DNA of 36,689 nucleotides from Candidatus Olsenella pullicola (lineage in GTDB: Bacteria; Actinomycetota; Coriobacteriia; Coriobacteriales; Atopobiaceae). Each line of letters starts with the position of its first letter. Position 1 is the first letter of the stretch. Shown piece after piece: positions 9,211 through 19,130 of this stretch. The DNA lies in the NCBI GenBank assembly GCA_019117265.1, contig DXAB01000075.1, positions 1-36,689 of the forward strand, read 5' to 3'. The position numbers were made by a program, and so were the translations under genes. The notes under the pieces are model-generated. The model was not told where the DNA came from and made no database searches. It saw only the letters and a program-made list of their open reading frames with translations.

Positions 9211-9927
9211 ATGCGAGCGATGATCGTAGACGACGAGGCGCCGGCCCGCTCCGAGCTGAGGTTCCTGCTCGAGGAGACGGGCAGGATCGACGACATCATG
9301 GAGGCGTCGAGCGCGCGCGAGGCCGTCGAGAAGCTCATGGAGGGCAAGGCGGACGTCATGTTCCTCGACATCCAGATGCCCAAGACCTCCGGCATGCAGC
9401 TCGCCGAGGCGCTCCACAAGCTCAAGAACCCGCCTGCGGTGGTTTTTGTGACCGCCTACAGCGAGTACGCCCTTGAGGCCTTTGAGGTGGACGCCATCGA
9501 CTACCTCATGAAGCCCGTGGACCCCGACCGCCTGAACCAGGCCCTCGACAAGGTCCAGACCCGCATCAAGCCGCAGCCGCAGAGCCACTCCTCCGTGGAG
9601 CGCATCCCCGTGGTCAAGAGCGGCCGTAAGGTGCTTGTCCCCATCGATCAGATCCGCTACATCGAGGCCAAGGACGACTACTCCTGCATCTACACGGACA
9701 ACGACCGCTTCCTCTCCACCATCTCGCTCGCCAAGCTCGAGCAGAAGCTCGCCCCGCACGGCTTCTTCCGCGTGCACCGCGGCTACATCGTCAATCTCGA
9801 GTACGTCGAGGACGTCGAAGTCATCTCCTCCGGCATCCTGCAGCTGGGCGTCAACGGCATCGAGGGCAAGAAGATCTCCGTCTCGCGGCGCCGCGTGGTT
9901 GCCCTCAAGCGCGCCCTCGGCCTCTAG
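9211..9927 (+). CDS. LytR/AlgR (LytTR) family response regulator
   Basis: Receiver domain MRAMIVDDEAPARSEL, VMFLDIQMPKTSG; C-terminal LytTR DNA-binding domain (IRYIEAKDDYSCIYT, HRGYIVNLEYV). Confidence 0.93.
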   Translation: MRAMIVDDEAPARSELRFLLEETGRIDDIMEASSAREAVEKLMEGKADVMFLDIQMPKTSGMQLAEALHKLKNPPAVVFVTAYSEYALEAFEVDAIDYLMKPVDPDRLNQALDKVQTRIKPQPQSHSSVERIPVVKSGRKVLVPIDQIRYIEAKDDYSCIYTDNDRFLSTISLAKLEQKLAPHGFFRVHRGYIVNLEYVEDVEVISSGILQLGVNGIEGKKISVSRRRVVALKRALGL

Positions 9928-9935
9928 GAGCGCGC

Positions 9936-10394
9936 GTGACCACACGCTACGACATCATCTCAGACACGCATGGCTACCTCTCGCCCGAGCTTCTCGCCGA
10001 GCTTGCCGGGGCAGACGTCATCGTGCACGCCGGGGACATCTGCTCCCCGCGAGACTACCTCACGCTACAGGACATCGCGCGCGTACAGATGTGCCTGGGA
10101 AACAACGACTGGTCGTACGACTACGGCCCCATGGTCAAGGACCGCAAGGTCTTCATGGGCAGCGGGCTCAAGTGGCAGGTGACGCACTACCGCAGGCGCC
10201 TCAACCTTGCCATGTGCGACGTTGCCATCTTTGGGCACACCCACACGCCGGTGCTCGAGCGTGACGAGTGGACGGGCGTGCTCGTGATGAACCCGGGCAG
10301 CCCCACCTACCCGCGGCGCTCGCGGCCGTCCATGGGCCGCATCATCGTGGAGGACGAGAAGATCGTCGAGGCGAAGATCATCACGCTGGCGTAG
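9936..10394 (+). CDS. YfcE/MJ0936-type metallophosphoesterase
   Basis: ISDTHGYLSPE, HAGDI, LGNND, FGHTHTPV, NPGSPTYPR motifs; GTG start. Confidence 0.88.
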   Translation: MTTRYDIISDTHGYLSPELLAELAGADVIVHAGDICSPRDYLTLQDIARVQMCLGNNDWSYDYGPMVKDRKVFMGSGLKWQVTHYRRRLNLAMCDVAIFGHTHTPVLERDEWTGVLVMNPGSPTYPRRSRPSMGRIIVEDEKIVEAKIITLA

Positions 10395-11088
10395 CGGGCG
10401 GACGCGGGGCGTCAACGGCAACAAAGAGCGGCGCCACGACACGGGTGTAGAAGATCAGCCACACGAGCGAGACGCAAAAGCCCGCCAGCACGTCCGAGGC
10501 GTAGTGGACGCCCAGGTAGATGCGGCTGATTCCCACCATGGCAATGACGAGCCCAAACACGACGCACCACACCACGCGCATGGCGTCCCTGCGGTGGTAG
10601 CGCCAGACCATCCAGATGAGCAGGCCAAAGAAGGCCATCGCCACCATCGAGTGGCCGGAGGGAAAGCTGTAGCCCGTCTCCGAGATAAGGCGGAACCCGT
10701 CCGGGCGCGGGCGCTGGACGATGGCCTTGAGCACGGTGTTGAGCAGCACCACGCAGACGAGGTTGACGGCGACGCACCAGCCCGGCGCCTTGCCCGGGGC
10801 CAGGGCGGCGATGACCGCGGCGAGCACTGCCAGCACCACCACCGAGGCGAGCGAGGTGAACGCCTCCATGATCGGGGTCACCGCGTCAGAGCGCAGCCGC
10901 TCGACAAAGAACTCGTAGGCCAGGGTGTCCAGGCGCATGATCTCGCCGGACGCCACCTCTCCGAGCAGCCACACAAAGACGAGCGCCGCGGCAAGAAGCA
11001 CGAGCGTCCTGATGTTCTCGCGAGCAAGGACCAGGGCGCCGCGAGAAATCTCACGGGCGCCCCGGGCAAACTCCCCTGTCTTGGACAT
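10381..11088 (-). CDS. PAP2 family phosphatase
   Basis: KAIVQRPRPDG, SFPSGHSMVAMAFFG, GISRIYLGVHYASDVLAG signature motifs; 3' end overlaps the convergent yfcE-like gene by 14 bp. Confidence 0.9.
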   Translation of the reverse strand: MSKTGEFARGAREISRGALVLARENIRTLVLLAAALVFVWLLGEVASGEIMRLDTLAYEFFVERLRSDAVTPIMEAFTSLASVVVLAVLAAVIAALAPGKAPGWCVAVNLVCVVLLNTVLKAIVQRPRPDGFRLISETGYSFPSGHSMVAMAFFGLLIWMVWRYHRRDAMRVVWCVVFGLVIAMVGISRIYLGVHYASDVLAGFCVSLVWLIFYTRVVAPLFVAVDAPRPPATPA

Positions 11089-11090
11089 GA

Positions 11091-11408
11091 TTAGAGGTTG
11101 GCCTCGAGCTCGGCAACGAGGGCGGGCTTGGGCATGTTGCCCACGACGGTGTGGACGGGCTGACCTCCCTTGAAGAGGATGAGCGTGGGGATGGAGACGA
11201 TGCGGAACTGCGTGGCGAGGTCGGGCTCCTCGTCAACGTTGCACTTGTAGACGGTGAGCTTGTCTTCCATCTCCTGAGAGATCTGGTCGATGACGGGCGC
11301 GAGTGCGCGGCACGGGCCGCACCACGACGCCCAGAAGTCAACGAGAACGGGCTTCTCGGAGCTGGAGATGACGGACTCAAAGTCCGCGGTGGTTATTGCC
11401 TTGGCCAT
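11091..11408 (-). CDS. trxA: Thioredoxin
   Basis: FWASWCGPCRALAPVID active site, IPTLILFKGG; 105 aa. Confidence 0.95.
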   Translation of the reverse strand: MAKAITTADFESVISSSEKPVLVDFWASWCGPCRALAPVIDQISQEMEDKLTVYKCNVDEEPDLATQFRIVSIPTLILFKGGQPVHTVVGNMPKPALVAELEANL

Positions 11409-11485
11409 GGGAACCTCCCCGGTCGAATTGTGTACCTGTTTGCCTTATGCCCGATTTACACTGGTTCAAACGGACATCGGTTGGC

Positions 11486-11536
11486 GTGGCGGGGCAGGTT
11501 GCTGTCATCACCCCTGCCAGCAACCTGCCCCGCCAC
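11486..11536. repeat. Perfect 19-bp inverted repeat (13-nt loop) in a divergent intergenic region
   Basis: GTGGCGGGGCAGGTTGCTG - tcatcacccctgc - CAGCAACCTGCCCCGCCAC. Confidence 0.85.
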
Positions 11537-11562
11537 CCCCGCCGTGAAGAACGGAGAATCTC

Positions 11563-12123
11563 ATGACATCTGAGCGAGACGCGCGACGGCGCGCGTATCT
11601 GGACAAGTCCGCGGCGGAGCTCGACGCGCTCGCCGGCCGCGGCGTCGTGATGGGTGGAAACGCCCTCTCCTCGGTCCTTCTCGTCAAGGGCGAGCTCTCG
11701 GACGCCGAGAAGAACGGAGACGCCCCCTTCTCCGGCGCCGACGGGACGGCGCTCAGGGCCTCCCTCGACCGGCTGGGCTACGCGCCCGAGGACTGGGAGT
11801 GGGCGCTCGGCGTGACCGCCGACGGGGCGCCCCTCGAGGCGGACCTCTTCCGCCTTGCCGTCTGCACGCTCGATCCCGCAACGCTCGTGTGCTGCGACGA
11901 CGCCGCGGCCAACCTCGTGCGCGAGGCCTACGCGGACGAGCTCTCGAGCCTCGAGCGGCTCGAGGAGGCCATGCTGGCCCCCGGGGAGGTTGCCCACGTC
12001 CTTGGGGTGCGCGTGCTCAACCTCGGCGGCTTTGCGGCGGCCCTTGCGTCCGGGGACGCGCACGAGAAGCAGGTCATGTGGGCTCGCCTCAAGCGGATAC
12101 CGCCGCTCGGTGAGCCCTTCTAG
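11563..12123 (+). CDS. Hypothetical protein (186 aa)
   Basis: ORF with RBS-like GGAGAA; no confident family; GC3-like coding pattern consistent with neighbours. Confidence 0.65.
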   Translation: MTSERDARRRAYLDKSAAELDALAGRGVVMGGNALSSVLLVKGELSDAEKNGDAPFSGADGTALRASLDRLGYAPEDWEWALGVTADGAPLEADLFRLAVCTLDPATLVCCDDAAANLVREAYADELSSLERLEEAMLAPGEVAHVLGVRVLNLGGFAAALASGDAHEKQVMWARLKRIPPLGEPF

Positions 12124-12134
12124 CAATCCCGGCG

Positions 12135-12159
12135 GGAGCCGCCCTCCGAGAGCGGCTCC
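12135..12159 (+). terminator. Hairpin downstream of the 186-aa hypothetical gene
   Basis: GGAGCCGC - cctccgaga - GCGGCTCC; no strong T-tract. Confidence 0.45.
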
Positions 12160-12275
12160 TCCCCGCGGGCGCCCTACCCGCGGGTTCGTTCAGCCGTTTT
12201 CCAAATCCCGGTGAAATAGCGGGCATGGAACCCTCTTCTCTGCGTTGGTAGGGTGAGAACGTGAGGGGAGGGGAT

Positions 12276-14210
12276 ATGGACGTTGAGACAGCGCGGCTCG
12301 TCATGTACATCGCAGACCACTCCGGCGCGCGCCCTGACGAGCTGGCAGAGCGCTACGGCGTGAGCTCGCGAACGGTGCGCAACCACGTGCACGCCGCAAA
12401 CCGCGAGCTTGCACCCATTGCTCGCCTTGAGCTGCCACGCGGCGGAGGCTATCAACTCGTAGTCGATGACGAAGCGGCCTTTGGGCGCTGGGTGGAGAGG
12501 CAGCGCGGCCGCGATCGCCAAGCCCTGCCCCAGACGCCCGAGGCTCGCGTGAGCTATCTCCTGAATGACCTTCTCTCGCGCAATGACTACATCACGCTCG
12601 ACGCGCTTGCGGGCATCCTCTTTGTCTCGCGCGCAAGCATCTCTAACGACCTCAAGCAGGTCGAGGCGCGACTGCTGCACTTTGGCCTCACGCTAGAGAA
12701 GCGGCCCCATCACGGGATCCGCGTCATTGGCTCCGAGATGGCACGCCGGCTGTGTCTGGCGAGCCTTGCCATGGACGTGGCAGACGGACCGCTCGCCGCA
12801 GGCACGAGTGGCGTGGATGTTGACGAGCGCCGCGAGCTTCTCGACGTGGTCTCCTCTTGCGTGGAGCGCGTGACCGCCGAGGAGCGCTTCTCGGTGAACT
12901 CGATGGCCTATCGCAACCTCGTCACTCACATCGCCATTGCCATTCTCCGCATGCGGGCGGGTTGCTACGTCCCCATGGAGACCGAGCAGCTCGCCACGAT
13001 CAAGCGCTCGGCGGCATTTCCCATCGCAGGGCGGATAGCGCATGCGATAGGCGCCGCCACGGGCATGAGCCTGCCCGAGGAGGAGGTCGCCTACATCGCC
13101 ATCCACCTCTCAGGTCGTCAGACGCTCGTTGACACCTCCGCCGAGGAGTCGGGCCTCGTGATCAGCGACGAGGCATGGGAGGTTGTCCAAGAGATGGTGG
13201 AGGTCGTTCGCCGGGTCTTCCGCTTCGACTTTCGCGGCGACCTCGAGCTGCTCATGAACCTTGCTCGCCATGTGGTCCCGCTAGCGGTGCGCCTTCGCTA
13301 TCACCTCAAGCTGGAGAACCCCATCCTCGCCGAGGTCAAGAGTCGCTTCTCGCTCGCCTTCTCGATGGCCCTGGAGGCCTCTTCGGTCCTTGCCGAGAAG
13401 TACGGCGCGGTTCCATCTGAAGATGAGGTCGGCTATCTGGCACTTGCCTTCGCACTCGCGCTGGAGCGCCAGAAGACGGAGCTGCCCAAGAAGAACATCC
13501 TCGTTGTCTGCGCGACGGGCGCGGGCAGTGCTCGCCTGCTCGAGTACCGCTACCGCCAGGAGTTTGGCGCCTACGTTGACAAGATCGTGACCTGCGACGC
13601 TGCGCATGTTCGCCATGTTGACTTCACCAACATCGACTACGTTTTCACCACCGTCCCGCTAGCAGAGAAGCTCCCCGTTCCCGTTCGCGAGGTGGGGTAC
13701 TTCCTTGAGCCGGATGAGGTCGAGAGTGTCCGAGCCCTGCTGACCTCGCGCTCCCGCGTTAACGCGCGCTCGCTTTTCAGGCGAGAGCTCTACTTCGACC
13801 ATCTTGCATGCACGACTCGCGAGGAGGCGCTCGAGCGGCTCTGCGCGCGCGTGACCTCTGTCGAGGACGTTGGCCCGGACTTCTACGAGCTCGTTGCGCG
13901 CCGTGAGAGGGTGGCCTCAACGGCATTCGGCAACCGCGTTGCCGTGCCCCACCCCCTCGAGCCCGCGAGCCAGCGCAGTTTCGTTGCCGTTGCCCTGCTC
14001 GACCAACCAGTTCGTTGGGGGCGACAGGACGTTGAGGTGGTGCTGCTCCTCTCGCTCTCTGAGGATGCCGGTGACGTGCCGGAGGGCTTCCAGGAAGCCC
14101 TGGCCGAGCTCGTGCTTTCGGCCGAGGCAGTGGACAGGCTCCTTGCAGACCGCGACTGGGGAACCCTCATGGAGCTGCTCGACTCGCTCCGGGCGGGCAC
14201 GAATCGCTGA
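12276..14210 (+). CDS. PRD-containing PTS-regulated transcriptional regulator (BglG/LicR/MtlR-like: HTH, PRDs, EIIB-like, EIIA-like)
   Basis: N-terminal HTH (ELAERYGVSSRTVRNHV), PRD histidine contexts (YRNLVTHIAIAILRM, VAYIAIHLSGR, LLMNLARHVVPLAVRLRY), EIIB-like NILVVCATGAGSARLL, EIIA-like VAVPHPLEP; RBS GGGGAGGGG before ATG 12276. Confidence 0.88.
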   Translation: MDVETARLVMYIADHSGARPDELAERYGVSSRTVRNHVHAANRELAPIARLELPRGGGYQLVVDDEAAFGRWVERQRGRDRQALPQTPEARVSYLLNDLLSRNDYITLDALAGILFVSRASISNDLKQVEARLLHFGLTLEKRPHHGIRVIGSEMARRLCLASLAMDVADGPLAAGTSGVDVDERRELLDVVSSCVERVTAEERFSVNSMAYRNLVTHIAIAILRMRAGCYVPMETEQLATIKRSAAFPIAGRIAHAIGAATGMSLPEEEVAYIAIHLSGRQTLVDTSAEESGLVISDEAWEVVQEMVEVVRRVFRFDFRGDLELLMNLARHVVPLAVRLRYHLKLENPILAEVKSRFSLAFSMALEASSVLAEKYGAVPSEDEVGYLALAFALALERQKTELPKKNILVVCATGAGSARLLEYRYRQEFGAYVDKIVTCDAAHVRHVDFTNIDYVFTTVPLAEKLPVPVREVGYFLEPDEVESVRALLTSRSRVNARSLFRRELYFDHLACTTREEALERLCARVTSVEDVGPDFYELVARRERVASTAFGNRVAVPHPLEPASQRSFVAVALLDQPVRWGRQDVEVVLLLSLSEDAGDVPEGFQEALAELVLSAEAVDRLLADRDWGTLMELLDSLRAGTNR

Positions 14211-14281
14211 CCCCACGCGCCGCGCTTTTGCGGCACGACTCCAGGACCCCGTACGAACCGCACGTGAAGGGAGGTGCAATC

Positions 14282-14611
14282 ATGGCAGAGAGCACGTTCA
14301 ACGAGGAGAACGAGGAGATTTCGTTCCAGATCATCGCTGCCGCCGGTCAGGCCAGGAGCCTTGCTTACGAGGCGCTGAACCGGGCCAAGGAGGGTGACTT
14401 CGACGCTGCTGACGACCTCATGGAGCAGAGCCGAGCCGCTGCACTCGAGGCGCACCACGTTCAGACCGACCTGCTCACCAAGGAGGCGTCTGGCGACCAC
14501 ACGACCGTGGACGTCCTGCTCGTCCACGCGCAGGACCACCTGATGACCTCGATGCTCGCCCAGGAGCTTATCGGCGAGCTCATCGAGCTTCATCGAAAGG
14601 TCCAGCACTAG
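14282..14611 (+). CDS. PTS lactose/cellobiose-type EIIA
   Basis: IIAAAGQARSLAYEALNRAKEGDFDAADDLMEQ...AHHVQTDLL; VHAQDHLMTS. Confidence 0.92.
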   Translation: MAESTFNEENEEISFQIIAAAGQARSLAYEALNRAKEGDFDAADDLMEQSRAAALEAHHVQTDLLTKEASGDHTTVDVLLVHAQDHLMTSMLAQELIGELIELHRKVQH

Positions 14612-14673
14612 CCGTCGGAAGGGCGGACCCGACCGCCCGACCAGACGGAGAGACAAGCAAAGAGGAGGGAAAC

Positions 14674-14970
14674 ATGAAGGTCCTATTGGTATGCGCGATG
14701 GGGATGTCAACGAGCATCCTCATGAAGAAACTCGAGAAGTACGCTGCCGAGCAGGGCATCGACTTCCAGATCGCCGCGCAGAGCGCCAACAGCTACAAGA
14801 CCGTCTGCCACGAGTACGACTGCATCCTCATGGGCCCGCAGATCTCGTACCAGAAGGATCGTATCGCCCAGGAGTCCGGCATGCCCGTTGCTGTGATTCC
14901 TGCGGCCGACTACGGCGTGGGCAACTGCGCCAACATCTTCAAGCTCATCAACTCGATCGTCGAGGGCTAA
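14674..14970 (+). CDS. PTS lactose/cellobiose-type EIIB
   Basis: MKVLLVCAMGMSTSILMKKL phosphocysteine loop; MGPQISYQ. Confidence 0.92.
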   Translation: MKVLLVCAMGMSTSILMKKLEKYAAEQGIDFQIAAQSANSYKTVCHEYDCILMGPQISYQKDRIAQESGMPVAVIPAADYGVGNCANIFKLINSIVEG

Positions 14971-14978
14971 CCGCCCTT

Positions 14979-15001
14979 CCCGGCGGGAGCCGCCCGCCGG
15001 G
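14979..15001 (+). other. Intercistronic hairpin between EIIB and EIIC genes
   Basis: CCCGGCGGG - agccg - CCCGCCGGG perfect 9-bp stem. Confidence 0.6.
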
Positions 15002-15028
15002 CCTTCGACCCCTCGCTAGGAGAAAACC

Positions 15029-16348
15029 ATGTCCAAGCTCGACAACCTCTACCAGTCGCCGGTGATGGTGAAGCTGCAGGAGTGGGGCGGCAAGCTCCAG
15101 TCCAACCGTGCGCTCGCCGCCATCAGCGGCGGGATGATGGCCGCCATGGCGGTCATCCTCGCCGGCGCGATCTTCACTATCGTCGCCACGCTGCTCAACC
15201 TCGCTGGGGTGCTGCAGACGACCGACGCCGCCTATGTCTGGCTCACCACCCCCTACAACATGACCATGGGCATCCTCGGCGTGGTCGTGGCCTTTGCGGT
15301 GGGCTACATCTACTCCAAGAACCTCGAGATGGAGGGTGCGCTCGCCAACGGCATCGTCACGATGATCCTGTTCCTCATCGTGTGCGCCCCCGTCCAGAGC
15401 GTGACGCTTGAGGACGGCTCCACCATGAGCGTTCTCGCCACGACCTACCTCGGTGGTACCGGTCTGTTCACGGCCCTCATCATCCCGCTCGTCTCAGTAA
15501 AGATCATTGACTTCTGCCAGAAGCATCACGTGAGCCTGCGCATGCCCGACGCCGTGCCACAGTTCCTCGCGGACGCCTTTGCCACCCTCGTGCCGCTCGT
15601 GATCTGCATCCTGCTGTGGCACGGGCTCAACACCCTCGCCCAGATGACCATCGGCGTGGTCCTGCCCGGCGCCATCGCGGGCCTGCTATCCATCCCGCTC
15701 ACGCCCCTCATGTCGCTGCCCGGCATGTTCGTTCTCGCGTTCGTGTGCCAGCTCCTGTGGAGCTTTGGCATCCATGGCACCATGGTTCTCTCGCCCGTCA
15801 TCATGGCCCCGATGATTCAGTTCTATTCCACCAACGCCGAGCTCGTAGCCTCCGGTCAGCCCGCCGTCTTCGCGCCCATCGCCCTCTATGGCGTCATGAG
15901 CTGCTGCGGCGGCTCCGGCAACGTGCTCCCGCTCGCCATCCACTGCATGCGCGCCAAGTCCGAGCAGCTTAAGGCCGTCGGCAAGGCCGGCATCGTGCCC
16001 GCAATCTTCAACATCTCCGAGCCCATGGCCTTTGGCACGCCGATTATCTACAACCCGATCATGGCCATCCCGTTCATCCTGAACCCCATGATCATCATGC
16101 TCTTCGCTTACATCCTCTATGCCGTTGACTTCTTCCAGCCCGGCTACATCCTGATCATGACCCAGCTTCCCGTGATCATGCAGAGCTTCATGCCGTCCCT
16201 TGCGTGGCAGAACCTCTTCGTGGCGCCGCTGGCGTTCGTGATTGCCTACCTGGTGTACCTGCCGTTCGTCAAGGTTTACGATCACCAGCTCTGCGAGAAG
16301 GAGGCCGCCGAGAAGGCCGTCGAGACAGACGCAGCCATCGAGGTCTAG
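15029..16348 (+). CDS. PTS lactose/cellobiose-type EIIC
   Basis: Polytopic membrane protein; LLWSFGIHG, CCGGSGNVLPLAI, FNISEPMAFGTPIIYNP EIIC signature. Confidence 0.93.
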   Translation: MSKLDNLYQSPVMVKLQEWGGKLQSNRALAAISGGMMAAMAVILAGAIFTIVATLLNLAGVLQTTDAAYVWLTTPYNMTMGILGVVVAFAVGYIYSKNLEMEGALANGIVTMILFLIVCAPVQSVTLEDGSTMSVLATTYLGGTGLFTALIIPLVSVKIIDFCQKHHVSLRMPDAVPQFLADAFATLVPLVICILLWHGLNTLAQMTIGVVLPGAIAGLLSIPLTPLMSLPGMFVLAFVCQLLWSFGIHGTMVLSPVIMAPMIQFYSTNAELVASGQPAVFAPIALYGVMSCCGGSGNVLPLAIHCMRAKSEQLKAVGKAGIVPAIFNISEPMAFGTPIIYNPIMAIPFILNPMIIMLFAYILYAVDFFQPGYILIMTQLPVIMQSFMPSLAWQNLFVAPLAFVIAYLVYLPFVKVYDHQLCEKEAAEKAVETDAAIEV

Positions 16349-16361
16349 CTGCAGCTCCCTC

Positions 16362-16392
16362 GGTGCCGTCGGGGCACGCTCCCGACGGCACC
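16362..16392 (+). other. Intercistronic hairpin between EIIC and GH1 genes
   Basis: GGTGCCGTCGGG - gcacgct - CCCGACGGCACC perfect 12-bp stem. Confidence 0.65.
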
Positions 16393-16438
16393 GTCGTTGA
16401 GGTGCGCCCCCCTTCGCCACCACACGCCGCACGTATGA

Positions 16439-17890
<1,452 letters not shown>

Positions 17891-17899
17891 GAGGACCAC

Positions 17900-19006
17900 A
17901 TGCGCGAGACGCGGCTAGGCATCTCAATCTATCCTGAGCGCGCAACGGAAGAGCAATGCGACGGGTACCTGAGGCTCGCGGCGGGGCTCGGCTACCGCGT
18001 GCTGTTCGTGGCGCTGCTCGGCGTGCGCGACGCGCGCGAGGAGGTGGTCGCGCGCTACGCGCGCCTCACGACGCTCGCCCACGAACTGGGCTTTGAGGTG
18101 TGCTGCGACGTCAACCCTGGGGTGCTCGCGCGCTTCGGCGTGAACTGCAGCGTGCTGCGAGGTAAGCTCGACCTGAGGTTTCTACGCGAGATCGGCGCGG
18201 ACGCGATGCGGCTCGACACGGGCCTCTCCGAGCTTGAAGAGGCGTTTCTCACCCGCAACGCCGAGGGGGTCTCGGTGTGCCTCAACGCCGCCACCACTGC
18301 GCATGACCACGTGGGGGCCATGCTCGCCTCCGGAGGCGACCCTGCACACGTGGTGGGCTGCCACAACTACTACCCGCACCGCTACACGGGCCTCTCGCTT
18401 GACTACTTCCTTCGCTGCTCGCGCATCTGGAACGATCACGGGCTTCGGCTTCAGGCCTTTGTGAGCTCGCGGGAGCCAGGCGCGCGTGGCCCATGGCCGG
18501 TAGATGACGGCCTGCCCACGCTCGAGATGCACCGTGACCTGCCCGCTCGCGTGCAGGCGGCTCACCTTGCCCTACTCGGCTGCGTGGATGACGTCATCTT
18601 TGGCAACTGCTTTGCGAGCGAGGAAGAGCTCGCTGCCGTGGCGCGTGCTGTCGCGCACCCCGCTGAGCTCACGGTGCATGTGGAGCCAGGCCTGCCCGAG
18701 TCTGAGCGCGGGCGGCTTCGCATGCGCCTCTCGAGACGACCAGAGGTCTGCGACCACATGATCCGTACCGTGGAGAGCCGCATGGTGCCCGGTGAGGTGG
18801 CGCCATTCAACTGTGTGGACATCAAGCGTGGGGACGTGCTGGTCGACAACGTGGGCTACGGCCACTATTCCGGCGAGGTGCAGATCGCGCTCATGCCGAT
18901 GGAGAACTCAGGACGCACCAACGTGGTGGGATACGTAGACCCCGCCGAGCTCTGCCTGCTCGAGTGCTTGACTCCCGGCCAGCTCTTCTCGCTTCGCCTG
19001 GAGTAG
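17900..19006 (+). CDS. DUF871 / MupG-like protein (putative 6-phospho-N-acetylmuramidase family)
   Basis: LGISIYPERATEEQCDGYL start, CCDVNPGVLARFG, LRLDTGLS, HNYYPHRYTGLS, C-terminal VDIKRGDVLVDNVGYGHYSGEVQI. Confidence 0.82.
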   Translation: MRETRLGISIYPERATEEQCDGYLRLAAGLGYRVLFVALLGVRDAREEVVARYARLTTLAHELGFEVCCDVNPGVLARFGVNCSVLRGKLDLRFLREIGADAMRLDTGLSELEEAFLTRNAEGVSVCLNAATTAHDHVGAMLASGGDPAHVVGCHNYYPHRYTGLSLDYFLRCSRIWNDHGLRLQAFVSSREPGARGPWPVDDGLPTLEMHRDLPARVQAAHLALLGCVDDVIFGNCFASEEELAAVARAVAHPAELTVHVEPGLPESERGRLRMRLSRRPEVCDHMIRTVESRMVPGEVAPFNCVDIKRGDVLVDNVGYGHYSGEVQIALMPMENSGRTNVVGYVDPAELCLLECLTPGQLFSLRLE

Positions 19007-19130
19007 GAGAGCGGTGCGCTCAGCGCGGCGACGGTGGCAGCCCAGCCGCTCGCGGCCCTTGCGGGCACGCGGGCGGCTGGTGGCGCTATCCTAAGAGCAT
19101 CTATCGCTGCTCGGGGAAGGAGCATCTCCC

